64,000 nt of DNA. It comes from Erysipelotrichaceae bacterium (GTDB lineage Bacteria; Bacillota_I; Bacilli_A; Erysipelotrichales; Erysipelotrichaceae). This document shows positions 16,790-26,058 of the stretch, in pieces. The stretch is taken from the NCBI GenBank assembly GCA_017404785.1, contig JAFRBQ010000008.1:40212-104211 (forward strand). The letters run 5' to 3'. The notes beneath the pieces are model-generated. The model was given only the letters and a program-made list of their open reading frames with translations. It did no database searches and had not been told where the DNA came from. Both the position numbers and the translations under genes were made by a program. The number at the start of each line of letters is the position of its first letter. The stretch's first letter is position 1.

Positions 16790-17997
16790 TCACATATAAA
16801 TATTCGGCTGTTTCCAAAGACGGTGCCAAAGTTAGTGGAGTAATCAAAGCTGTTGATGAATATCAGGCAATCGACAGAATAAGAGCTCAGTATCCGATCG
16901 TTGTCAAGATTGAAGAAGTAAAGGATACTGTGATGAACAGGATCCTCAATTTTGAGATCGGCAAGAAATTTGATGCTAAAGCTCTCTCGGTGATGTGCTC
17001 ACAATTCGGTATTGTCTTGGAAAGCGGCATGCCGATCGACGAGTGTCTGAAAATGATCGCGGCCCAGACCAAGGACAAGAAGATTAAGAAGATGCTGGAG
17101 CTTTCGGCAGAAGATGTATCACAGGGCACACCGATCGCTACGGCATTTGAAAAGAACTATCCTGATCTTCCGGTAACCTTCCTTGAAACGATAAGAGCCG
17201 GTGAGATATCCGGTACACTGGACAAATCCTTCTCATCTTTGGCGGATTTCTATGAAAGAAGCTATACCCTTGAACAGAAAGTAAGATCAGCCATGAGCTA
17301 TCCGCTGTTCGTTCTGGGCGTAGCGGTAGTCGTACTGATCGTCGTCATGGCTTTTGTCATGCCGACCTTCACTTCAATGTTTGATGAACTGGGAGGTGAA
17401 CTTCCGGGAATAACCAAGATGTTGGTCTCCATGACCAATTTCTTCCAGAAGTGGTGGTTGCTTATAACCAGCATAATAATCCTTGTCATTATTGCAATCA
17501 TTCTCTATAAGCGTTCGGATGTTGGAAGAATGAAGTGGGCTCAGATGATGCTCAAACTGCCGATACTGGGCAATCTGAATATCCTTCAGGCATCAACGGA
17601 ATTTGCCTCAACGATGACGACACTATTAAGAGCCGGTCTGACGGTAGGTGACGCACTTAATGTCACCAGCAAGGTTATTTCAAATTATGCGATAGCCACT
17701 GAAGTCAAATCCATGGAAGAAAAGATCAAGACCGGTCAGGAACTCGGTAATGTCATTCGTGCAAGTGAATACTTCCCTCAGGTCCTTAAGGAAATGACGG
17801 CAGTAGGTGAAAAAACCGGTGAACTGGAAGCCACACTAGAGACCGTCTCCACCTACTATAATAACGAGTACAATTACGCAGTAGGTCAGGCAATTTCCAA
17901 ACTGGAACCGGCAATGCTGATCTTCCTGGCACTGTTTGCCGGATTTATCGTCATCGCTCTGTATCTGCCGATGTTCACGATGTACAATCTTATGTAA
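16786..17997 (+). CDS. pilC: Type IV pilus inner-membrane platform protein PilC
   Basis: A 403-residue protein with the T2SF/PilC architecture: two homologous cytoplasmic helical domains (about 60-165 and 260-370), membrane helices near 170-190, 220-242 and 375-397, and conserved motifs such as QFGIVLESGMPI, IRAGEISGTLD and MTAVGEKTGELE. It converts motor-ATPase movement into pilin insertion or removal. It overlaps pilT by 4 nt (ATGA). Confidence 0.95.
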   Translation: MITYKYSAVSKDGAKVSGVIKAVDEYQAIDRIRAQYPIVVKIEEVKDTVMNRILNFEIGKKFDAKALSVMCSQFGIVLESGMPIDECLKMIAAQTKDKKIKKMLELSAEDVSQGTPIATAFEKNYPDLPVTFLETIRAGEISGTLDKSFSSLADFYERSYTLEQKVRSAMSYPLFVLGVAVVVLIVVMAFVMPTFTSMFDELGGELPGITKMLVSMTNFFQKWWLLITSIIILVIIAIILYKRSDVGRMKWAQMMLKLPILGNLNILQASTEFASTMTTLLRAGLTVGDALNVTSKVISNYAIATEVKSMEEKIKTGQELGNVIRASEYFPQVLKEMTAVGEKTGELEATLETVSTYYNNEYNYAVGQAISKLEPAMLIFLALFAGFIVIALYLPMFTMYNLM

Positions 17998-18022
17998 TTT
18001 TCATAAAAAATAACAGTCAAAT

Positions 18023-18078
18023 AAACGTTCTGTAAGCGATTTCATTTTTTATCAAAAAATATTGCAGGACGTTTTTAT
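18023..18078 (+). terminator. Terminator after pilC
   Basis: AAACGTTCTG (18023-18032) pairs with CAGGACGTTT (18065-18074, one G-U) followed by T; the loop is long (~32 nt) and can form its own small hairpin. Confidence 0.55.
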
Positions 18079-18090
18079 TTCATGTATACT
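18062..18090 (+). promoter_or_regulatory. Promoter of the major pilin
   Basis: TTGCAG (18062-18067), 17 bp, TATACT (18085-18090), giving a leader of about 50 nt with AAAGGAA before the pilin ATG. It overlaps the right arm of the preceding terminator. Confidence 0.45.
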
Positions 18091-18147
18091 TTATTTAGCA
18101 AGTTTTTAGTGAATTGCTGAATTTTTTTATAAGAAAGGAATTAAAAA

Positions 18148-18588
18148 ATGAAAAAGTTAAACAAAAAGGGCTTCACATTAGCTGAACTGCTGATCGTTGT
18201 AGCTATTATCGCTGTATTAGTAGCTATCTCTATCCCAATCTTCACTGCTCAGTTAAACAAAGCAAAATATGCTGCTGATGAAGCAAATGCACGTTCTATC
18301 TATTCTGAAATGGTAGCTGATTATTTAGCTAACGGTGGATCACAGAGCTCAGGTTTCTCTCTTGATAAGGAATCTATTGCTGAAAATGCAACAGGTGATG
18401 CTGCAAAAGTTAAGGTTAGCTATCCAAATGGCTCATCAAATGTTTATAAATTCTCTGGAATCGTTCAAGTAACTTTCACACTGGGTGATTCTTCTAAATA
18501 TCCAAAAGTTGTAGTTAGTAAGTGTGATAAAGCTGGTGTTTCAGAATCTGTAACATTTGGCGAAGGAACTGCTTCAACAAACAACTAA
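18148..18588 (+). CDS. pilA: Major type IV pilin
   Basis: A 146-residue prepilin: leader MKKLNKKG, cleavage before F9, Glu at mature position 5, and the classical helix AELLIVVAIIAVLVAISIPIF, then a short globular domain rich in Ser/Lys. There is no cysteine pair at the D-region position except one Cys near the end. It has its own promoter, SD and terminator. The codon choice (many gct, gta, tta and cca) differs from the tta/ctg/gtc mixture of the neighbouring assembly genes, consistent with high expression. These points make it the likely main fibre subunit. Confidence 0.92.
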   Translation: MKKLNKKGFTLAELLIVVAIIAVLVAISIPIFTAQLNKAKYAADEANARSIYSEMVADYLANGGSQSSGFSLDKESIAENATGDAAKVKVSYPNGSSNVYKFSGIVQVTFTLGDSSKYPKVVVSKCDKAGVSESVTFGEGTASTNN

Positions 18589-18614
18589 ACAAAACTCAAT
18601 TAGATTTACTTAAT

Positions 18615-18644
18615 AACCCTCTGGTAATACTGGAGGGTTTTATT
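18615..18644 (+). terminator. Terminator of the major pilin
   Basis: AACCCTC, 11-nt loop, GAGGGTT and T run (18615-18644). Confidence 0.82.
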
Positions 18645-18667
18645 TTGGATTTTAACTATTTACAGTT

Positions 18668-18676
18668 TGTTATAAT
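18668..18676 (+). promoter_or_regulatory. Extended -10 promoter of the glycan genes
   Basis: TGTTATAAT, a perfect extended -10, ending 12 nt before the ATG at 18689. No good -35. It predicts a leader of about 5 nt. Confidence 0.6.
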
Positions 18677-18688
18677 TAGAACGTTAAA

Positions 18689-20434
18689 ATGAAAGAATTA
18701 TTCAACAAAAACGAGAAACCTCTAAATAGAATACTATTTTGTGTATTTTGTTTTTTCTTGATATTTGTTTCTGTATTTCATGAACCGTGGTTTGATGAAG
18801 CGCAGGTATGGATGATTGCCAGAGATGCATCATTATATGAACTGCTTTTTGTGATACCACATTATGAGGGTCATCCTGCTTTATGGAGTTTGTTATTGGC
18901 TGTTCCCGCAAAACTTGGCGTTCCTTTTGAAATTGGATTAAAAATCATAGGCTTTATCATAACTTCTGCTTCTGCGTTTTTGATCATCTTCAGATCTCCT
19001 TTTCCAAAATACATAAAGTATAGTCTTCCATTCTCCTTCTTTTTCTTTTATCAGGGAGGAGTGGTGGTAAGGCCATATGCTTTGATGATACTTCTTTTAT
19101 CATTGTTAGGTTACTTCTTTAACAAAAGAAATGAAAGACCGTTTTTATATGTTTTGCTGTTGTTTTTATTGTGTTGTACATCGGCATACGGAATTGTTTT
19201 TGCCTGTGGAATAGCTTTATGTATTGTTGCAGAAATAATCAATGAAAAGGGATTAAAATGTGCTGTATCAGAGATCTTTAAAGATAAACGAACTCTCTCT
19301 TTAATATTTTTGCTGATTGGGGCGGTTTTACTTATCTTACAGATAATGCCGTTTGAAGACACATTTGTAGCATCCATATACAGGAAAAACTCATATATAG
19401 TCATCCTTTTGTGTTCCCTTTTTACTATGATAGGCGATTGTTTCTTTACCAGAAGCCTGTGGTTTTATTTTGACAGGACCTTGCTTCAAACTGCAGATAT
19501 TCCATGGTACAGTTTATTATCGTGCATAGTAATTGGTATCATAATCTGGATATGTATTTATTGCGTATCCGGAAGAAAAAGTTTTTATTATTTTCTGATC
19601 CCGTATCTGTTGTTTGCGGTTTTTTCAGCTGTTGTTTATTTTAACGGGCATCATCTAATTTGCACATTTGCGTTATTCATATACTGGCTGTGGATCGCTT
19701 TCGATGATAAGGATAAGTATCATGGCTGGAAATTGATTTCATCAAGATTGTTTAATAATGATAAAGATAGAGTACTTCTGACAAAATTCTTGAAGTATTT
19801 TGTTGCAGTTTGTTTAGGTTTCTCAATATATTGGACTGTCTCTTCATCTATTATGGATATTGTAAAAGAATACAGTTATGGAAGAAGTACATCATCTTTC
19901 TTAAAAAACAATAATCTATCTGATGCATATATTATTGGGGCTTGGGAAGTGAAAGGTTCTGATAATGAAGAAATGGATTATACGAACATGGTGGCTATAG
20001 CAGTTCCGATAAATGCTTATTTTGATAGAAACATAGCTTTTAATTTAAACAATGGTAATCATGATAAGGGCTTCATGTATTACCGTGTTCCTTCAAAACA
20101 AGAGAATGAAAATAATTATTCACTGATCAAAGAAAAAGGATTGCCTGATCTTATGTTAGGCAAACCTGATCTGAAAAAGATTTTTGAAGATGAAACGGAT
20201 ATTGACTGTTATACAACCGTCTTTTATATGCCGATAAACTATATCTGGAAAGGTGATAAATACAGTGCGTATCTGCCTTTGATGATAAGAAACGATTTAT
20301 TAGATAAATACAATCTCAGTGAAGCTCCTATTCCGGATGATGCCAATATCAGCAGCTTTGAGTTGACTGAAGAACAGATCCAGCTTTATAGCGAAGGAAA
20401 GATCACCATAGAAGATATCGTTGGAAGCAATTAG
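18689..20434 (+). CDS. GT-C-type membrane glycosyltransferase
   Basis: A 581-residue protein with about ten or more membrane helices in the first ~400 residues and a soluble C-terminal part. The first extracytoplasmic loop holds PWFDEAQVW (D36-E37), the acidic pair expected for the catalytic site of GT-C enzymes (PMT/ArnT/STT3 type), followed by HYEGHPALWSLLL, also typical. Such enzymes use lipid-linked sugars outside the membrane. Its place directly after pilA suggests pilin or surface-glycan glycosylation; this is inferred from context. No SD; its start lies 12 nt from the -10. The base composition is more AT-rich than the pil genes. Confidence 0.78.
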   Translation: MKELFNKNEKPLNRILFCVFCFFLIFVSVFHEPWFDEAQVWMIARDASLYELLFVIPHYEGHPALWSLLLAVPAKLGVPFEIGLKIIGFIITSASAFLIIFRSPFPKYIKYSLPFSFFFFYQGGVVVRPYALMILLLSLLGYFFNKRNERPFLYVLLLFLLCCTSAYGIVFACGIALCIVAEIINEKGLKCAVSEIFKDKRTLSLIFLLIGAVLLILQIMPFEDTFVASIYRKNSYIVILLCSLFTMIGDCFFTRSLWFYFDRTLLQTADIPWYSLLSCIVIGIIIWICIYCVSGRKSFYYFLIPYLLFAVFSAVVYFNGHHLICTFALFIYWLWIAFDDKDKYHGWKLISSRLFNNDKDRVLLTKFLKYFVAVCLGFSIYWTVSSSIMDIVKEYSYGRSTSSFLKNNNLSDAYIIGAWEVKGSDNEEMDYTNMVAIAVPINAYFDRNIAFNLNNGNHDKGFMYYRVPSKQENENNYSLIKEKGLPDLMLGKPDLKKIFEDETDIDCYTTVFYMPINYIWKGDKYSAYLPLMIRNDLLDKYNLSEAPIPDDANISSFELTEEQIQLYSEGKITIEDIVGSN

Positions 20435-20443
20435 TTACTGACT

Positions 20444-23400
20444 ATGAAATTACTGGATATATTGAATAACGAGAAGATCAAAGAGAATGTCCTGAAGTAT
20501 TCGGAGCAGGTCGTTCTTTTTTCTTCTGCTTTTATTCTGGCTTCTATGACAATGGATATAACCATGCTTTCGGTAAGAATGCCGGAGTGGATTGTCACAT
20601 CAGCACAGATAGTTCTTACGATTACCGTAATGATCAGAATAGTTTTTCAGACCAAAGAAAAAATACTGTGGATGGCGGTTCTTGCCGGAGCAGTATACTA
20701 TCTCAGCTGGAATTTCTATTACTTTCAATTAATTGCCTTATTAAGCGTTGCCTGTGTAGGTATATCATATCGAAAAATACTGAAAGCCTATCTGATCGGT
20801 GTCGGTACAATGGTTGCGGGCACTGTTATACTTGCACTTAGCGGGGGAGCAGAAAATCTTGTCTATATGAAGGACGGTTTTCTGCGCAGCTCAATGGGAA
20901 TCATCTTCCCAACGGATTTTGCGACAATTGTACTTTTCCTTGCGATGAGCTTGTGGGTCTATTGGGAAGAACTCTCTGATGAAGCATCCTGTCTTATTTC
21001 AGCTTTTTCGATCTGGGTCTCCTGGTACATCGCCAGAAGCTATACAAGCACTCTTTGCAGCCTGATTTTTCTGGCAGCAGTGTTATATCGTACTTTTGAA
21101 AAACGAATTGTAGAGTCAAACAACAGCCTGCTCTGGATAAAGAAAACAGTCAACGTTATAGTTGGCTGTATGTTTCCGGCAATGCTGTTACTGATGCTTG
21201 TCCTGATGATTGGCTATGCCAAAGGATATTCTTTTGCCTATGTTGCCAACAACCTGATGTCGGGACGTGTAAGATTATCTCTTGATGCATACTATGAAAA
21301 CGGTGTTTCTTTGTTTGGCCACCCGTTCAGACAGGAAGGAGCAGGTGGCAGTACCTATGGTACTTTCAATTACGAATTTGTAGATAGCAGCTATCCAAGG
21401 ATCCTGCTTTTCTATGGTGTGGTGATTTTGACACTTGTATGTATACTGTGGGTATTTCTCACTGCACGGGCAATCAGGGCTGACAGACGGAGGATGGTTT
21501 TTGTTATGGCGATAATCGCTTTTCATTCGCTTTCCGAACATCATTTTATCGAACCTGTCTACAACATTTTTCTGATCCTTCCTTTTTCATCAATGGAATT
21601 GAGGATAGTAAGGAAACAGGAAAACAGACAAGCAGTTTTGACTCTATGTGCTGTCTGCATTGGCGGTCTTGCATTAAGTGTTTTGTTATTTCCAAAGATG
21701 CTTTCGATGTTTAGAATAACAGTCATGGAAAGCGATTCCCAGGGGCTGATGCTGGGGATGGCTATAGTGATGCTGACAGCTGTTTTTATACTGATCAATG
21801 CATGTTCCAATTGGACAGTCAGTGTTTTTTCTAAAGAAAGAGTTAAGAGATCCGACATCATTGCAACAGTCTGTTCGTGTCTTGTTATTGCTTTTCTAAC
21901 TGGCTTGAATATCAGGATGACGGTGTCTTCCATGTCAAAGTATGATGATCTGATCAAAAATGATGAAGTAGCTTTAAAAACAATTCTCAATGCAAAAACA
22001 GGGAAGGTATATGCCGATAAACTTGGAGAACTGTATCAAAGAAAATTTGAGGGAGTAAGCATATCTGCATTTGATGGCGAAGATCTTGCACGTTTTGATA
22101 ACATAACGATCGTCATTGATGAGAAGAAGGATTCACAGATCTTCTTAAGAAGCGGTTTTCTTTATACCAGGATCTCAGACGCGCATGCCATATACACCAA
22201 TGATGAAGAAGTCATAAATGCTTTGAAAAACAAAGGGTATCAGCTTACGGCTTTCTGCAGCGCGGAATATAAACTGGATCTTGCTGACATGGCAAGGATC
22301 AATGGTCTTAAAGTAAATGAAGATGGAAGTGTAGATCTTGGGGGAGAAGCGCATTCTCTGATCTTCGGTGAAGGGTCAAATCCTTTTGAATACGATTCAA
22401 AAAAAGTAATAAATCTCTATGCGGGTGAATATACGGCAAACTATCAGCTAAAGATCGATCCTGTCCCTTATGAGAGGGATTATCCGGTATGTAGGATCAT
22501 AATCGATGCCTATGCGGGTGAGAATAATCTTCGCACTCTAACTATCTACAGAAGCTGGTTTGATGAAAATGGGCAACTGGATGCAAAAGTTTCATTTAAT
22601 TCCGGCAACAATACCGGCGTTATCTTCCGCTGCATCATGGAAGAAGGGCAAACCGCAATTCTTAAAGGTATTACCTGGCAAAGAACACCTGATTACGATA
22701 TAAGACCTGTCTATAACAACGATCATGACAAGATACGCGATGAATACTATGACAAAACAGGAAAACCAGTTATGAACAAGGATGGTTTTGCTTCGTGTTC
22801 ATATCACTATTGGGACAAAGTTACGATTGATGAAATTCATTATTATGATCTTCAGGGACAGCTGGTCAATACGAAAAAAGGTTATGCGACTGTTTTGCGA
22901 ACCTATAATGTCAAGCGGCAGCTGATTAAAGAAGAATATTTGGATACATTGAATAATCCGGTTATGAATAGTTACGGTTACGCAATACAGGAATGGGAAT
23001 ATGATCAGAATGGTAATGCCGTTCTTACGCGTTTTCTAGATATAGAAGGAAAACCGGTCCTTAACAGATCCGGATATGCGCAAATTCATTATGGATATGA
23101 TAACAGGCGCAGGATCATCGAAGAAACATACTTTGGAATAAATAATGAACCAATAAAAATGCAGGAAGGCTATTTCGGGATCGGGAAAGTATACGAAGAG
23201 GAAGATTCGATTCCAAGTGAATTGGTATATAAAGATGAAATTGGTCAGATAATCATAACTGATAAAGGCTGCTCTGTTGTCAAACTGGCGTACGAGGGAA
23301 CAAACACAGTTAAAGAAAAACTGTTCTGTGATAAAAACGGAAACCCGGTCATGAGAAATGACGGCTATTCTTTAGAAAAAAGAATCTTTGATCTTGACGG

Positions 23401-23677
23401 GAATATATGGATTTACCAATATTGCGGTCTCGATGGCGAGCCCGTAATGAGCGAATACGGTTATGCCGAGGTTCATCGTACTTATGATGAAAACGGATTT
23501 ATCAAGACCGAGACTTATTACGATAAAGACGGCAGACAGATCGAACTTGAGGATGGATTTGCTATGATTGAATGTGAAAATGACAATGTAGGTAATCTCA
23601 TCCGTCAGCGTTTCTATACTTTAAACGGGGATTTGAAAAAAGAAATAGACTCCGATTTCTGGCTTGCTGTAGAATAG
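20444..23677 (+). CDS. Wzy/O-antigen-ligase-like membrane protein fused to YD-like repeats
   Basis: A 1,077-residue protein. Residues about 15-510 contain 12 or so membrane helices with GFLRSSMGIIFPTDFATI and SLFGHPF segments that recall Wzy polymerases and O-antigen ligases. A soluble linker (about 515-750) follows. The C-terminus (about 755-1070) is nine tandem units of ~32 residues with the pattern YYD..G.PV....GYA......YD..G, similar to RHS/YD-type beta repeats. The gene starts 9 nt after the GT-C gene. Likely role: polymerising or transferring glycan outside the membrane, with the repeat region perhaps binding wall sugar. The combination is unusual, and the function is inferred. Confidence 0.68.
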   Translation: MKLLDILNNEKIKENVLKYSEQVVLFSSAFILASMTMDITMLSVRMPEWIVTSAQIVLTITVMIRIVFQTKEKILWMAVLAGAVYYLSWNFYYFQLIALLSVACVGISYRKILKAYLIGVGTMVAGTVILALSGGAENLVYMKDGFLRSSMGIIFPTDFATIVLFLAMSLWVYWEELSDEASCLISAFSIWVSWYIARSYTSTLCSLIFLAAVLYRTFEKRIVESNNSLLWIKKTVNVIVGCMFPAMLLLMLVLMIGYAKGYSFAYVANNLMSGRVRLSLDAYYENGVSLFGHPFRQEGAGGSTYGTFNYEFVDSSYPRILLFYGVVILTLVCILWVFLTARAIRADRRRMVFVMAIIAFHSLSEHHFIEPVYNIFLILPFSSMELRIVRKQENRQAVLTLCAVCIGGLALSVLLFPKMLSMFRITVMESDSQGLMLGMAIVMLTAVFILINACSNWTVSVFSKERVKRSDIIATVCSCLVIAFLTGLNIRMTVSSMSKYDDLIKNDEVALKTILNAKTGKVYADKLGELYQRKFEGVSISAFDGEDLARFDNITIVIDEKKDSQIFLRSGFLYTRISDAHAIYTNDEEVINALKNKGYQLTAFCSAEYKLDLADMARINGLKVNEDGSVDLGGEAHSLIFGEGSNPFEYDSKKVINLYAGEYTANYQLKIDPVPYERDYPVCRIIIDAYAGENNLRTLTIYRSWFDENGQLDAKVSFNSGNNTGVIFRCIMEEGQTAILKGITWQRTPDYDIRPVYNNDHDKIRDEYYDKTGKPVMNKDGFASCSYHYWDKVTIDEIHYYDLQGQLVNTKKGYATVLRTYNVKRQLIKEEYLDTLNNPVMNSYGYAIQEWEYDQNGNAVLTRFLDIEGKPVLNRSGYAQIHYGYDNRRRIIEETYFGINNEPIKMQEGYFGIGKVYEEEDSIPSELVYKDEIGQIIITDKGCSVVKLAYEGTNTVKEKLFCDKNGNPVMRNDGYSLEKRIFDLDGNIWIYQYCGLDGEPVMSEYGYAEVHRTYDENGFIKTETYYDKDGRQIELEDGFAMIECENDNVGNLIRQRFYTLNGDLKKEIDSDFWLAVE

Positions 23678-23754
23678 CAAATAAACCAGACAGATAATAT
23701 TCGATGTGAGTTATATGCTTTATTAACAGGAAAGTGTGATATAGACTGATAAGA

Positions 23755-25302
23755 ATGAAAACCGTAATTATAATTGGTGCCGGTCCTGCCGGTCTTACAG
23801 CAGGATATGAACTGTTAAGCAGATCCAAAGATTATAAAGTAGTTGTTTTAGAGGAATCCGATAAATTCGGAGGTATTTCCCGTACCGTAAACTATAAGGG
23901 AAACAGAATGGATATGGGAGGCCACCGTTTCTTTTCCAAAATGAAAGAAGTAAACGAATGGTGGGACAGAATGCTGCCTGTACAGGGAAGCCCTTCTTAT
24001 GATGACATTAAACTTAACAGAAAACCGATAATCGCAGAAAATGGTCCTGATCCGGAAAATACCGACAGAGTCATGCTTAAAAGAAATAGAGTTTCAAGGA
24101 TCTTATTCAATGAACGTTTCTTTGATTATCCTATTTCTTTAAAGTGGGATACTATAAGGAATTTTGGTTTTCTAACGACTGTGGAAGTCGGTTTCAGTTA
24201 TCTGAAATCACTTATTATCAAACTGCCTGAAGATAATCTCGAAAACTTCTATATAAACAGATTCGGCAAAAAACTGTATCAGATGTTTTTTGAAAGATAT
24301 ACTGAGAACTTGTGGGGCAGACATCCAAGGGATATCAGTGCGCAATGGGGTGCTCAAAGAGTTAAGGGTTTATCTGTATTAGCTATTCTCAAAGACATGT
24401 TTTTAAAAGCATTTCATTTCAGAAGTAAAAATGTAGAGACATCACTCATAGAGGAATTCTCATATCCTAAATTTGGCCCAGGGCAGATATGGGATATGAC
24501 GGCTGATAAGATAAAAGAAATGGGCGGCGAAATCATCTTGAATGCCTTCGTCAGCAGAATCCACAGGGAAGGCAACAGGATAAAAGGTGTTTCATATATT
24601 GATAACGGAAGGGAAATATATATGGAAGGGGATATCATTATTTCTTCCATGCCTTTAAAAGATCTTGTATGTTCTATGGATGATGTTCCTGAAGAAATAT
24701 ACAATATTGCCTACAATCTTCCTTACAGAGACTATAAGACCATAGGTGTCTTATTGAAACATTTCAATCTTAAAAACACTACCAACATACCTACTTTGGG
24801 AGATATCATTCCGGATAACTGGGTCTATGTACATGATGAAAGAGTTGACATGGGCCGTTTTCAGATTTACAACAACTGGTCTCCATATATGGTAAACAAT
24901 GTTGAAGAAAACATCTGGATCGGTCTGGAATACTTTATGAATGAAGGAGATGAACTCTGGAATATGTCTGATGAAGACTTCGCAGATAAAGGCATAAACG
25001 AAATGATCACCATCGGTCTTATTGATTCCAGAGATGATGTTGTTGATTATCATGTGGAAAGCGTAAAGAAAGCCTATCCTGCATATTTTGATACTTATGC
25101 TCATATCGATGAGTTAAGAACATATCTTAATTCCATTGAAAAACTTTATTGTGTGGGAAGAAACGGTCAGCACAGGTATAACAATATCGATCATTCCATG
25201 TGCACTTCTTTTGAAACAGTCAATAACATTCTTAACGATGTTTCGGACAAATCCAATATTTGGAATGTGAACACAGAAAAAGAATACCACGAGAAGTACT
25301 AA
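23755..25302 (+). CDS. FAD-dependent oxidoreductase, UDP-galactopyranose-mutase-like
   Basis: A 515-residue flavoprotein. The Rossmann dinucleotide motif is [17 protein letters not shown] (residues 5-21), followed by [16 protein letters not shown] and a GGHRFFSK segment, as in the NAD(P)/FAD-binding proteins found in polysaccharide loci and related to UDP-galactopyranose mutase. A C-terminal [11 protein letters not shown] and [15 protein letters not shown] complete the FAD fold. It follows the two glycan genes on the same strand after a 77-nt gap. It probably prepares or modifies the sugar donor (for example galactofuranose); the exact reaction is not readable from sequence. Confidence 0.75.
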   Translation: MKTVIIIGAGPAGLTAGYELLSRSKDYKVVVLEESDKFGGISRTVNYKGNRMDMGGHRFFSKMKEVNEWWDRMLPVQGSPSYDDIKLNRKPIIAENGPDPENTDRVMLKRNRVSRILFNERFFDYPISLKWDTIRNFGFLTTVEVGFSYLKSLIIKLPEDNLENFYINRFGKKLYQMFFERYTENLWGRHPRDISAQWGAQRVKGLSVLAILKDMFLKAFHFRSKNVETSLIEEFSYPKFGPGQIWDMTADKIKEMGGEIILNAFVSRIHREGNRIKGVSYIDNGREIYMEGDIIISSMPLKDLVCSMDDVPEEIYNIAYNLPYRDYKTIGVLLKHFNLKNTTNIPTLGDIIPDNWVYVHDERVDMGRFQIYNNWSPYMVNNVEENIWIGLEYFMNEGDELWNMSDEDFADKGINEMITIGLIDSRDDVVDYHVESVKKAYPAYFDTYAHIDELRTYLNSIEKLYCVGRNGQHRYNNIDHSMCTSFETVNNILNDVSDKSNIWNVNTEKEYHEKY

Positions 25303-25331
25303 TTGTTTTTGAACAGTATTATAGTCAGAAA

Positions 25332-25709
25332 TCAGTTTTTGATTTCTCTTTTTATTGTTTTGGCTGATTCTTTCAGTTTACTGGTATCCGTTATATTAAA
25401 GAATTTATAGCCAAGTCTGGCAAAGATTGTGCTGATAAGCATTTCTTCGCCTTTTTTATAAGCCAGTTCTTCAGGCTCATCTATCAATTCGATTCCGGCA
25501 ATTACTTTTCCATTTTTACACAGAATAAAATCGATCACTATATCATTGATCAGATAAAAATCCCTGCCGAACATAATAACAACATCGTTTCTTTCCTTGC
25601 AGAGGTCTTTTATTGCTGTTTTTGTTCTTATTTCAATATTTGAAAAGAACAGTTCTTTTTTAAGAAATTTATAAAACTGCTGTTCGATTTCTGTTAATTC
25701 CTTTTCCAT
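25332..25709 (-). CDS. DUF2726-like restriction-endonuclease-fold protein
   Basis: A 125-residue protein. It starts LTEIEQQFYKFLKKEL, and its core is DIVIDFILCKNGKVIAGIELID, the D...E-x-(D) arrangement of DUF2726 (restriction-endonuclease-like fold), then ISTIFARLGYKFFNI. In this family a conserved Asp-His often follows the Glu; here it is replaced by EPEE, so catalytic competence is doubtful. It is convergent with the flavoprotein gene. The target is unknown. Confidence 0.6.
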   Translation of the reverse strand: MEKELTEIEQQFYKFLKKELFFSNIEIRTKTAIKDLCKERNDVVIMFGRDFYLINDIVIDFILCKNGKVIAGIELIDEPEELAYKKGEEMLISTIFARLGYKFFNITDTSKLKESAKTIKREIKN

Positions 25710-26019
25710 TACTTGCTTAATTCAATTATAAAATAACCTGACTTTTATATAAAAAAGAGTTTCCGGTAGGAAAAACGTCTTTTTCTGGGAAAAATACTTA
25801 TGTACTTTTTTTGTATTCTGGTCGAAAATCCTTTTCAATAAGAAGGAGGTCTTGAAACCTGAATATTTCAAGATTGCAGTATTTGTTTTGCAGATAGTTA
25901 TAGCTATCATCACTTTATTGATGACATAGCATAGTTATGTTCCATTTTGCAACTACATTATATCTTGAAAAAAACAAAAAATAAGTTTACTTTAGTCAAT
26001 TGAAACAAAAAGTGAGATA
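25710..26019. other. Intergenic region with a possible tiny hydrophobic peptide
   Basis: A low-GC stretch of ~310 nt. It contains AAGGAGGT (25843-25850) directly followed by a TTG-started 25-codon frame (25852-25929) coding for one hydrophobic helix (EYFKIAVFVLQIVIAIITLL) and ending MT. The SD-to-start distance is only 1-2 nt, which is too short for confidence. No tRNA, riboswitch or terminator recognised. A 63-codon frame on the minus strand has no SD and looks spurious. Confidence 0.3.
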
Positions 26020-26049
26020 TTGATAAATAATGCATTTGTTATATAAAAT
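26020..26049 (+). promoter_or_regulatory. Promoter of the third pilin
   Basis: TTGATA (26020-26025), 18 bp, TAAAAT (26044-26049), ending 9 nt before the ATG at 26059. There is no SD, so the mRNA is predicted to be leaderless or nearly so. Confidence 0.6.
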
Positions 26050-26058
26050 ATTATTGTA

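Noticed and set aside
23678..23754. Leaderless promoter for the UGM-like gene (TTAACA at 23723)
   Set aside because: No -10 box with acceptable spacing and distance to the ATG, so it was not counted with the leaderless set.
25722..25913. 63-codon frame on the minus strand in the intergenic gap
   Set aside because: No SD, low-complexity translation and no promoter.
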